A stretch of DNA of 64,000 bases. Origin: Magnetospirillum aberrantis SpK. Its GTDB lineage: Bacteria; Pseudomonadota; Alphaproteobacteria; Rhodospirillales; Magnetospirillaceae. This document shows positions 1-7,311 of this stretch, piece by piece. The translations under genes and the position numbers were made by a program. The stretch's first letter is position 1, and each line of letters starts with the position of its first letter. The stretch spans positions 62,001 to 126,000 of the forward strand of contig NZ_JAAIYP010000042.1 of NCBI RefSeq assembly GCF_011022235.1, in the 5' to 3' direction. The notes under the pieces are model-generated. The model saw only the letters and a program-made list of their open reading frames with translations, did no database searches and was not told the DNA's origin.

Positions 1-157
1 GCACGGAAACCTGCTCCAACGGTCCCCACCGCACGGCGTCCCGGCGGCCGGTCCTGAGATCGTCGACCGCGACAGGTTGCAGGCCGCGTTCGGCCAGGGC
101 CTTGCAGACGTGGCTGCCGATATAGCCGGCACCGCCGGTTACCACCACTCGATCCAT
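1..157 (-). CDS. galE: UDP-glucose 4-epimerase-like NAD-dependent epimerase, N-terminal fragment
   Basis: Only the first 52 codons are inside the window; the gene continues past the left edge. The translated start is MDRVVVTGGAGYIGSHVCKA, with the GxxGxxG dinucleotide-binding motif (GGAGYIG) of extended short-chain dehydrogenases at residues 8-14, the usual GalE position. Family knowledge: GalE interconverts UDP-glucose and UDP-galactose for surface polysaccharide. The neighbouring sugar genes fit, but a related NDP-sugar epimerase cannot be excluded from so short a piece. The ATG at 157 is the only sensible start, and a promoter-like sequence lies 39 bp upstream of it. Confidence 0.8.
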   Translation of the reverse strand, partial: MDRVVVTGGAGYIGSHVCKALAERGLQPVAVDDLRTGRRDAVRWGPLEQVSV

Positions 158-195
158 GACCCCCCTCGCACGCCGCCACCCCGACGGGTGGCGAC

Positions 196-225
196 CATAT
201 ACGTATGCCGGACCGCCGCTGTCAA
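196..225 (-). promoter_or_regulatory. sigma-70-like promoter for the galE-like gene
   Basis: Read on the minus strand, a perfect TTGACA (220-225) is followed after 18 bases by TATATG (196-201), four of six matches to the -10 consensus. Transcription would start near 189, about 30 bases before the ATG at 157. The assignment is by consensus matching only. Confidence 0.5.
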
Positions 226-304
226 TTTCGCGGGAAAACGCTTGGCCGCCGCCACGGGTGGCGCCGGACTTTACCCGCCCCGGCCAATGGGCTAAGGGTG
301 TGCC

Positions 305-1588
305 ATGACACAAGCCGTATCAAACGCCCGCCATGTCGCGTTCGACCTGTTGGCCGACGTCCTCGACCGTCGCCGTCTGCTGGACGAGGCAACCACCGCC
401 AACACGGCCTTTTCCGCTCTGGACAGCCGCGACCGTGCCTTCGTGCGCCGGTTGGTCGCCACCACCTTGCGCCGTCTCGGCCAAGTGGACGCCATCCTGG
501 CGACCTTCGTCACCAAGTCGCCGCCCAAGGCCATCCGGCACCTGCTGCGTCTTGGCGCCACCCAGTTGCTGTTCCTGGAAACGCCCCCTCACGCCGCCAT
601 CGCCACCAGCGTCGAGTTGAGCCGGGTGCTGAAACTGGACGGCCTGTCCGGTCTGATCAATGCCGTGCTGCGCCGCATCGACCGCGACGGCCGCGCCATG
701 GTCGCCGCCCAGGATGCCGCCCGTCTCGACATTCCTGGCTGGATGTACGAATCCTGGGAGGGGTATTACGGTGCCGGCACCGCCCATGCCGTGGCCTCGG
801 CCTGCCTGGAAGAGGCGCCGCTTGACCTGACGGTGGCCGCCGACCCCGCCAGCTGGGCCGGCCGGTTGGACGCACGGCTGTTGCCCACCGGCTCGTTGCG
901 CCGACACGGCGGCGACGTCACCGCGCTCGACGGCTTCGCCGAAGGCGGATGGTGGGTCCAAGACGCCGCCGCCGCCTTGCCGGCGCGCTTGCTGGGCGAC
1001 GTCGCCGGACGCGAGATCGCCGATTTGTGCGCGGCTCCCGGCGGCAAGACCTTGCAATTGGCCGCCGCCGGCGCGCGCGTCACCGCCGTCGATCTGTCAC
1101 GCAAGCGGTTGGAACGGGTGCGCGAGAACCTGGGGCGTCAACGCCTGTCGGCCGAAGTGGTTGCCGCCGACGTCGCCAGCTGGCAACCGGAACGGCTGTT
1201 CGACGCCGTCTTGCTGGATGCTCCGTGCAGCGCCACCGGCACCTTGCGGCGCCATCCCGACGGATTGCACCTGAAAAGCGCCCCCGAGGTGACAAAACTG
1301 GCCGGCGTCCAGGCTCGTCTGCTACGTGCCGCCGCGGCCCTGGTGCGGCCGGGGGGAACCTTGGTTTATTGCGTCTGCTCGCTGCAACCCGAGGAAAGCG
1401 AGCCGCAGATCGCCACCCTTCTGTCCGAAGGTGCGCCCTTCGTCCGCGAACCGGTGCGGCCCGAGGAAGTCGGCGGCCTGGATGAGTTGATCACCCCACA
1501 GGGCGATTTGCGGACCCTGCCTTGCCATCTTGCCGAACTTGGCGGGCTTGACGCTTTCTATGCCTGCCGCCTGCGTCGATCCGCCTGA
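305..1588 (+). CDS. rsmB: 16S rRNA (cytosine-967 C5)-methyltransferase RsmB
   Basis: A 427-residue protein with two parts: an N-terminal NusB-like RNA-binding domain (about residues 8-135, including ALDSRDRAFVRRLV) and a C-terminal Rossmann methyltransferase. The SAM-binding motif DLCAAPGGKT is near residue 240. The two cysteines typical of RNA m5C methyltransferases are in DAPCSATG (Cys308) and VYCVCS (Cys358). Family role: S-adenosylmethionine-dependent methylation of C967 of 16S rRNA in the cytoplasm. Length is normal. The ATG at 305 precedes the NusB domain without excess. The phosphatase gene starts two bases after the stop, so the pair is probably co-transcribed. Confidence 0.92.
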   Translation: MTQAVSNARHVAFDLLADVLDRRRLLDEATTANTAFSALDSRDRAFVRRLVATTLRRLGQVDAILATFVTKSPPKAIRHLLRLGATQLLFLETPPHAAIATSVELSRVLKLDGLSGLINAVLRRIDRDGRAMVAAQDAARLDIPGWMYESWEGYYGAGTAHAVASACLEEAPLDLTVAADPASWAGRLDARLLPTGSLRRHGGDVTALDGFAEGGWWVQDAAAALPARLLGDVAGREIADLCAAPGGKTLQLAAAGARVTAVDLSRKRLERVRENLGRQRLSAEVVAADVASWQPERLFDAVLLDAPCSATGTLRRHPDGLHLKSAPEVTKLAGVQARLLRAAAALVRPGGTLVYCVCSLQPEESEPQIATLLSEGAPFVREPVRPEEVGGLDELITPQGDLRTLPCHLAELGGLDAFYACRLRRSA

Positions 1589-1590
1589 GA

Positions 1591-2148
1591 ATGTTGGACC
1601 CAAGAATGCCGCAATCCCGCCCCTTCGTGCTGATCGACCGTGACGGCACCCTCAACGTCGAAAAGCATTACCTTTCCGATCCCGACCAAATGGAGTTGCT
1701 GCCCGGCGCCGCGGCCGCTCTCAGGCGGCTGCGCGATGCCGGTTTCGGTATCGCCGTGCTGACCAATCAATCAGGAATCGCCCGCGGCTATTTCAGCCTG
1801 GACCGGCTGGAGGAGGTCCACGGCCGCCTGCGCGCCTTGCTGGCGGCGGAAGGAGTCGAACTGGACGGCATCTACCTGTGCCCGCACGGACCCGACGACG
1901 ATTGCGACTGCCGCAAGCCGTTGCCGGGCATGGTCTTGCAGGCGGTGGCCGAACATGGTTTCGATCCCCGCCGCGCCTTCATGGTCGGCGACAAGGAAGT
2001 GGACGTGGAAATGGGGTTGGCGGTGGGCGCCACCACCTTTCTGGTGCGCACCGGACACGGCCACAAATTCGTGGCCGGAACCAAGGCCCACCATGTGGTG
2101 GACGACCTGGCCCAGGCGGCGGAAATCATCCTGGCCGCCCGGACCTGA
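1591..2148 (+). CDS. gmhB: D-glycero-D-manno-heptose-1,7-bisphosphate 7-phosphatase (HAD family)
   Basis: A 185-residue HAD phosphatase. The nucleophile motif is FVLIDRDGTLN near the N terminus, the threonine motif is VLTNQSG, and the late acidic motif is MVGDKEVDVEMG. A zinc-ribbon insert, CPHGPDDDCDCRKP (about residues 91-104), is diagnostic for the GmhB/histidinol-phosphatase subfamily. GmhB removes the C7 phosphate of heptose bisphosphate on the way to ADP-heptose for LPS core. The polysaccharide context favours GmhB over HisB-N, and the his genes elsewhere in the window use a separate dehydratase. Translation may begin at 1591 or at an in-frame ATG at 1606; neither has a strong ribosome-binding site. 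Confidence 0.85.
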   Translation: MLDPRMPQSRPFVLIDRDGTLNVEKHYLSDPDQMELLPGAAAALRRLRDAGFGIAVLTNQSGIARGYFSLDRLEEVHGRLRALLAAEGVELDGIYLCPHGPDDDCDCRKPLPGMVLQAVAEHGFDPRRAFMVGDKEVDVEMGLAVGATTFLVRTGHGHKFVAGTKAHHVVDDLAQAAEIILAART

Positions 2149-2172
2149 CGCGCACCACAACCCGGACTTGGG

Positions 2173-3441
2173 TCACAGCCCCCACAGCCGGCGGCCAGGC
2201 GGCAGGTCGCGACCGCGCCACACCCCCTTGATGTCGGCGATCAGACCGCCGTCACGCACCATCTGGGCAATGGTCTCGTTGCTGAGCGCGCCATAAGGAG
2301 CGTGCGGCACCGCCACCACCAGGGCGTCGTAACCGGCACAGCCGTCCAGGCTGGACAGCAGCGTCTCGTTGTATTCGTGCCGGGCCTCCTCGGCGTCGGC
2401 GAAGGGGTCGTGCACATCCACCGTGTGCCCGCGCGCGCGCAAGCCGGCGATGACGTCCACCACCTTGCTGTTCCGCAGGTCGGGCACGTCCTCCTTGAAG
2501 GTCAGGCCCAGCACCAGGATGCGGGCGGAACGTTCCAGGCGTTCGCTGATGCGTCCGGCGATCCACGGTCCCATGCCGTCGTTGATGCGCCGTCCCGACA
2601 AGATGATTTCCGGGTGGTGACCGTTCTGTTGCGCGCACAGCGCCAGATAGAACGGATCGACGCCGATGCAGTGGCCGCCCACCAAGCCGGGCTTGAAGTT
2701 CAGGAAGTTCCACTTGGTGCCCGACGCTTCCAGCACGTCGTGAACCGAAATCCCCAGTTTCTGGAAGATCATGGTGATTTCGTTGATGAAGGCGATGTTG
2801 ATGTCGCGCTGGGCGTTCTCGATCACCTTGGCGGCTTCGGCGACCCGAATGGACGCGGCCAGGAACACGCCACCGGTGGTCACCGAGCCGTAGATGCGGC
2901 CCAGCAATTGGGCGACCTCGGGGGTCTGGCCGGACACCACCTTGGTGATGCGGTCAACCGTATGCAGCTTGTCGCCGGGATTGATGCGTTCCGGGCTGTA
3001 ACCCAGGAAGAAGTCCACCCCCGCCTTGAGGCCGGAATGCTTTTCCAGTTCGGGACCGCAGATATCCTCGGTGACGCCGGGATAGACGGTGCTCTCGAAC
3101 ACCACCACGGCACCCTTGGCCATGGCCTGGCCGACCGTACGGCACGCCGACAGAACCGGCCCCAGGTCGGGGCGGTTCTCAAGGTCCACCGGCGTCGGCA
3201 CGGTGACGATGTAGACGTCGACCCCCTTGAGGTCGGCGGCGTCGGCACTCAGGCGCAGCGAACTGGCCCGCAAGACCGGCGATTCGATCTCGCCGGTCCG
3301 ATCCTTGCCGGCCTTGAGTTCGTTGACGCGCGGCACCGAGATGTCGAAGCCGACGGTGGGAAAATGGCGGGCGACGGCGACTGCCAGCGGCAGACCCACA
3401 TAGCCCAGTCCGATGACGCCGACGCGAGGGTTCTCGATCAT
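2173..3441 (-). CDS. Nucleotide-sugar dehydrogenase (UDP-HexNAc 6-dehydrogenase, TviB/WbpA/WbpO type)
   Basis: A 422-residue UDP-glucose/GDP-mannose dehydrogenase family enzyme. It has an N-terminal NAD motif VGVIGLGYVGLPLAVA, the central segment PERINPGD, and a catalytic cysteine in GLVGGHCIGVDPFYL. The C-terminal UDP-binding domain contains GLTFKEDVPDLRNSK. The family oxidises the C6 hydroxyl of a UDP-sugar to a carboxylate with two NAD+. The GHCIGVDP context and length resemble UDP-GlcNAc/GalNAc dehydrogenases, but the exact substrate cannot be read from sequence. The start was set at the ATG at 3441 because the upstream extension would run into purH. It lies 19 bases after purH on the same strand, so the two are probably co-transcribed. 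Confidence 0.88.
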   Translation of the reverse strand: MIENPRVGVIGLGYVGLPLAVAVARHFPTVGFDISVPRVNELKAGKDRTGEIESPVLRASSLRLSADAADLKGVDVYIVTVPTPVDLENRPDLGPVLSACRTVGQAMAKGAVVVFESTVYPGVTEDICGPELEKHSGLKAGVDFFLGYSPERINPGDKLHTVDRITKVVSGQTPEVAQLLGRIYGSVTTGGVFLAASIRVAEAAKVIENAQRDINIAFINEITMIFQKLGISVHDVLEASGTKWNFLNFKPGLVGGHCIGVDPFYLALCAQQNGHHPEIILSGRRINDGMGPWIAGRISERLERSARILVLGLTFKEDVPDLRNSKVVDVIAGLRARGHTVDVHDPFADAEEARHEYNETLLSSLDGCAGYDALVVAVPHAPYGALSNETIAQMVRDGGLIADIKGVWRGRDLPPGRRLWGL

Positions 3442-3460
3442 GAACGAAGGCTCCGGCGGC

Positions 3461-5041
3461 TTAGTGGCGGAAATGGCGCATGCCGGTGAACACCATGGCC
3501 AGGCCTTTTTCATCGGCCGCCGCGATCACTTCGGCGTCGCGCATGGAACCGCCCGGCTGGATGATGGCGGTGGCACCCGCCGCCGCCGCCGCCAGCAAGC
3601 CGTCGGCGAACGGGAAGAAGGCGTCGGACGCCACCACCGAGCCCACGGTTCCCGGCTGGGCCTGGCCGGCGGCGGTGGCCGCTTCCTGGCTTTTCCAGGC
3701 GGCGATGCGCGAACTGTCGACGCGGCTCATCTGGCCGGCGCCGATACCGACGGTGACGCCGTCCTTGACGTAGATGATGGCGTTGGATTTCACGTGCTTG
3801 CACACCCGGAAGGCGAACAGCAAATCCTTGAGTTCCTGTTCGGTCGGCGCCCGCTTGGTCACCACCTTCAGTTCCTCGAGCCGAACGCGGCCGTTGTCCT
3901 TGGTCTGGAACAGATAGCCGCCCGACACGGCGCGCAGCGTCATGCCGCCGGCCGAGACGTCGGGCATGCCGCCGGTGACCAGAAGACGCAGGTTCTTCTT
4001 GGCGGCGAAGGCGGCGACGGCATCCTCGTCCGCCTCGGGGGCGATCACCACTTCGGTGAACAGCTTGCTGATTTCGGCGGCGGTGGCGCCGTCCAGCTTG
4101 CGGTTCAGCGCGATGATGCCGCCGAACGCCGACACCGGGTCGCAGGCCAGGGCCGCCTTGTAGGCGCTGACCATGTCGGCGCCGCTGGCGACGCCGCAGG
4201 GATTGGCGTGCTTGATGATGGCCACGGTCGGTTCGTCGAACTCGGCCGCCAGCTCGAAGGCGGCGTCGGTGTCGTTCAGATTGTTGTAGGACAGCTCCTT
4301 GCCCTGAAGCTGGCGGGCGGTGGCGATGCCTGGACGCTTGTCGCCGGTGACATAGAAGGCGGCGGCCTGATGCGGGTTCTCGCCATAGCGCAACGACTGC
4401 TTCAACTCGCCGGCGACCACCACGCGGCGCGGGAAGGTGTCGCCCAGTTCCTTGGCAAACCACTGGCTGATGGCGGCGTCGTAGGCGCCGGTACGGGCAT
4501 AGGCGGTGGCGGCCAGCTTCTTGCGAAGGGCCAGGGTGGTGGCGCCGGCATGGGCGCTCATCTCTTCCATGACCACCGCGTAATCCTCGACGTCCACCAC
4601 CACGCTGACGGAATCGTGGTTCTTGGACGCGGCACGGATCATCGCCGGACCGCCGATATCGATGTTCTCGACACAGGTTTCGTAATCGGCGCCCTTGGCC
4701 ACGGTGGCCTCGAACGGATACAGGTTGACCACCAGCAGGTCGATGGGCTGGATGCCGTGCTCGGCCATGGCGCCTTCATGTTCGGCGTTGCCACGGATAC
4801 CCAACAGGCCGCCATGCACCTTGGGATGCAAGGTCTTGACGCGGCCATCCAGCATTTCCGGGAAACCGGTGTAATCCGCCACCTCGACCACCGCGATGCC
4901 GGCATCGCGAATCGCCTTGCAGGTGCCGCCGGTGGACAGGATCTCGACGTTCCGTTCGGCCAGGAAACGGGCGAATTCAATCAGACCGGTCTTGTCGGAC
5001 ACGGAAATCAGGGCACGGCGAATGGGACGGAGATCGGACAT
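3461..5041 (-). CDS. purH: Bifunctional AICAR transformylase / IMP cyclohydrolase
   Basis: A 526-residue protein with standard PurH architecture. The N-terminal MGS-like IMP cyclohydrolase domain (about 1-195) contains [16 protein letters not shown] and [15 protein letters not shown]. The C-terminal AICAR formyltransferase domain contains [14 protein letters not shown] with the catalytic Lys-His pair, and ends in [21 protein letters not shown]. It performs the last two steps of de novo IMP synthesis using 10-formyltetrahydrofolate, in the cytoplasm. The ATG at 5041 gives the usual N terminus. It appears to head a transcript that continues into the nucleotide-sugar dehydrogenase. Confidence 0.97.
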   Translation of the reverse strand: MSDLRPIRRALISVSDKTGLIEFARFLAERNVEILSTGGTCKAIRDAGIAVVEVADYTGFPEMLDGRVKTLHPKVHGGLLGIRGNAEHEGAMAEHGIQPIDLLVVNLYPFEATVAKGADYETCVENIDIGGPAMIRAASKNHDSVSVVVDVEDYAVVMEEMSAHAGATTLALRKKLAATAYARTGAYDAAISQWFAKELGDTFPRRVVVAGELKQSLRYGENPHQAAAFYVTGDKRPGIATARQLQGKELSYNNLNDTDAAFELAAEFDEPTVAIIKHANPCGVASGADMVSAYKAALACDPVSAFGGIIALNRKLDGATAAEISKLFTEVVIAPEADEDAVAAFAAKKNLRLLVTGGMPDVSAGGMTLRAVSGGYLFQTKDNGRVRLEELKVVTKRAPTEQELKDLLFAFRVCKHVKSNAIIYVKDGVTVGIGAGQMSRVDSSRIAAWKSQEAATAAGQAQPGTVGSVVASDAFFPFADGLLAAAAAGATAIIQPGGSMRDAEVIAAADEKGLAMVFTGMRHFRH

Positions 5042-5136
5042 CGGAAGCCTGCGTCAGGTGAGGTGAGAGGTGCGCATAAACGCGCAATGTCAGGGATATA
5101 GCACACGAGGAAGGGGGAGCCAGGACAAAAAACGGG

Positions 5137-6321
5137 CTAGGCCGGGCGCGAACGCCACCGGCCGGCCAGGACCACGAACACGAACGGCGTCATCACCGCC
5201 AACGGCAGCATCTGCCGGCCAAGATCGGAACCGTAGCCGCTTTTGAACATGCCGATGAACACGGTGACCGCGAACCCCACGCAAGGAGCCAGGACAGCCC
5301 ACACCCGCCGCCGCGTTTCCACCGCTTCCAGCGGCGTTTCAGTCATGAAGGCGCTGGCGGCCGCCGAAAAGAGAACGGCCGGCATCATCACCGACAGCAT
5401 GTTGGCGATGGTCACGTTGAGCCACAGGAAATTGTACTTGGCCTGAATGTCCCAATAATAACCGAGCCAAGCCCACATCTTGTTGAAGACACCCTCGACC
5501 TCCGCCGCCCTGGCAAGGCCGGATTCCTCCATCTGCAACGTGCCGAACGTCGAGAACAGGGAGAAGACCAGCACGGTGCCGACACCGGCGGCCACGAGCA
5601 GCACGCCGCCATGCCGCCATCCCCGCTCGCGCCAGCCGGCCAATCCCAGGGCGATGCCGGTGACCAGACCGAGGTTGTCCATCAGAACCTGACCGAACGC
5701 CGCCATCAGCATGGCCTGCCACCAGTTCACCGGCCCCCGCAGGATCAGCAGCGCCAGCAACGGCAGGAACCCGATCATGGACCAGTCGAACGACAAGATG
5801 GTGTCGACGAACAGGTAATAGGAAGGCGGCCAGTTCACCACGTGTTGCGCCAGGGTGAACATGGCGTTGACCACCAGCGCCGGCCAGCCGCCAAGGATAC
5901 ACAGCAGCAAGACCACCAGGACCAAGCGGCGCCAGGTCGAGCGGACCAGCCGGCAAAGCAGGACATAGACGGGAAGGGCCAGGATCACCCGGTAGCCGTA
6001 CAGGGCCAGAAGCTGCACCGCCATCTCGGCATGATGACGCGACGGCTTGATTTCCCACGGCGAGGGAACAGCCAACGGCGCCGCATCGGGGGTCAGGAAC
6101 ATGAGATGGCTGATGGCGGCCAGCAGGCCGTGCACCGGCCAATAAATCCACGCGGTGTTCCGCTGGCACCCAAAACAACCGTCAAAAGTTTGAAGAGAGC
6201 CATCGGAAACGGCAACCAGGATATTTGCCAGATCTCCGCGCACCATGGACGCCAGGAACACACCAACCACGAACAGCACAAGCGGTGCCCACCCCAAGGG
6301 GGGAGAACGTCCGTCAGCCAT
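5137..6321 (-). CDS. Polytopic membrane protein of unknown function in the polysaccharide region
   Basis: A 394-residue protein with about nine to ten hydrophobic segments, starting with LGWAPLVLFVVGVFLASMV and ending with MTPFVFVVLAGRW. A loop after the first segment holds a CFGCQRN motif, followed by hydrophobic and aromatic stretches resembling membrane glycosyltransferases or O-antigen-type integral proteins. I do not recognise the family and see no catalytic signature. The ATG at 6321 is chosen because it overlaps the end of the upstream reading frame (stop at 6314-6316) by eight bases, typical of translational coupling. It follows the frameshifted GT2 gene, so a role in lipid-linked sugar or polysaccharide processing is an inference from position. 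Confidence 0.6.
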   Translation of the reverse strand: MADGRSPPLGWAPLVLFVVGVFLASMVRGDLANILVAVSDGSLQTFDGCFGCQRNTAWIYWPVHGLLAAISHLMFLTPDAAPLAVPSPWEIKPSRHHAEMAVQLLALYGYRVILALPVYVLLCRLVRSTWRRLVLVVLLLCILGGWPALVVNAMFTLAQHVVNWPPSYYLFVDTILSFDWSMIGFLPLLALLILRGPVNWWQAMLMAAFGQVLMDNLGLVTGIALGLAGWRERGWRHGGVLLVAAGVGTVLVFSLFSTFGTLQMEESGLARAAEVEGVFNKMWAWLGYYWDIQAKYNFLWLNVTIANMLSVMMPAVLFSAAASAFMTETPLEAVETRRRVWAVLAPCVGFAVTVFIGMFKSGYGSDLGRQMLPLAVMTPFVFVVLAGRWRSRPA

Positions 6322-6520
6322 TGTCGCCTCCGCGTTCCAGCGTGGAAATCCGAACAATGTCGCCCAACACGCCCAATCCCAACAACAGACTCGAAACGGC
6401 ACCGGTGGCGAACCACAGGGTCGCCAGTTCCGAGGCGCCGAACAAAGACAAAACAACAGATGGAATTAAGAACATTATGACAAGACCAAGAACCATCAAA
6501 AGATAAAACTTAACAGGATT
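6314..6520 (-). pseudogene. Displaced C-terminal membrane segment of the GT2 glycosyltransferase (other frame)
   Basis: This stretch continues the GT2 protein in a shifted frame. Read from AAT at 6520 it gives 68 residues beginning NPVKFYLLMVLGLVIMFLIP and ending in ISTLERGGDNG, with two hydrophobic helices. GT2 proteins of the dolichol-phosphate-mannose-synthase-like group normally have a phenylalanine-rich segment followed by Asn-Pro and two C-terminal transmembrane helices, exactly what is missing from the upstream frame. The junction is a run of seven T on the coding strand at 6521-6527. A TTG (6499) or ATG (6496) could start it as a separate small membrane protein, but I see no ribosome-binding site. 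Best read as part of one broken or frameshifted gene. Confidence 0.75.
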
Positions 6521-7208
6521 AAAAAAACGTGATTCCCTGAAACACCAATTGCATCATTCTCAAAGAATCACGGAAATGCCGAACCTTGCTTTCTCCAACC
6601 CTTTTTGAATAAGGTATCTTTATATATTTTACGAAATATTTCTCACCCAGAGCAAATACAGTAATACTTGTTGTGAAAGAAAACGTGTTGCACAGGAACG
6701 GGAAGAACCTGAGGGCAAGCGCCTTGGTGAAAATCCGAAAGCCGCTGTTCGGGTCTTCGATGCGGGCGGCCACCATCACGTTCAGGAAACCGATCAGCAA
6801 TTTGCGGAAGAACCGCTTGACCGGCTTGTCCAGGGTCAGGACGTTTTCACGGGCGGCGACCACCATGTCGAAACCGTCCCGCATGCCTTTCACCAGTTCG
6901 GGAAGGCGCTCGATCTCGTAGGTGCTGTCGGCGTCCACGATGCCGATCCAGTCGTAACGGGCCCCCAGGATGCCCGTCTTGATGGCGCTGCCGTAGCCGA
7001 TGTTGACGGGATGCGACAGCACCCGGATGTCGGCGCCGCATTGTTCCGCCCGCTCGCGGGTGGCGTCACGCGAACCGTCATTGACCACGATGATCTCGTA
7101 CGGAATGCCCAGGCTCGCCAGGACAGGACGCAACCGTTCCACCGTCGAGGCGATGGCGTCCTCTTCGTTATAGGCCGGAATAAGATAGCTGAGACCAGTC
7201 GAAGCCAT
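6519..7208 (-). CDS. Family 2 glycosyltransferase (DPM1-like), catalytic part, interrupted by a +1 frameshift
   Basis: The 229-residue frame begins MASTGLSYLIPAYNEEDAI, a canonical GT2 GT-A start. It has the nucleotide-sugar-binding acidic motif WIGIVDADSTYEIERLPEL (about residues 84-102) and a segment RIEDPNSGFRIFTKALAL typical of polyprenyl-phosphate glycosyltransferases. It terminates at UAA immediately after FQGITFF, while the next frame supplies the expected membrane tail (6314-6520); together they make a 297-residue protein of normal size. Family role: transfer of a sugar from a nucleotide donor to undecaprenyl phosphate or a similar lipid at the inner membrane. The start at 7208 is chosen because the sequence upstream in this frame looks non-coding. 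The 3' part lies in an AT-rich patch unlike its neighbours. Confidence 0.82.
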   Translation of the reverse strand: MASTGLSYLIPAYNEEDAIASTVERLRPVLASLGIPYEIIVVNDGSRDATRERAEQCGADIRVLSHPVNIGYGSAIKTGILGARYDWIGIVDADSTYEIERLPELVKGMRDGFDMVVAARENVLTLDKPVKRFFRKLLIGFLNVMVAARIEDPNSGFRIFTKALALRFFPFLCNTFSFTTSITVFALGEKYFVKYIKIPYSKRVGESKVRHFRDSLRMMQLVFQGITFF

Positions 7209-7311
7209 GTGCGAAGCCCGAGTATTGACGGAAAAAGACGCCGGAAGTCGCGGGATAGTGCACCAAGCGCCAGAGCACGTCCAGATTCCGCGACAGGGTA
7301 TTGTCAGCGCC

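Noticed and set aside
3413-5101. A 562-codon plus-strand open frame opposite purH
   Set aside because: purH motifs are unambiguous on the other strand and the plus-strand product is low-complexity.
6314-6499. An independent 61-residue small membrane protein gene
   Set aside because: The frame is open well upstream of the possible starts, lacks a ribosome-binding site and reads as the missing GT2 tail.
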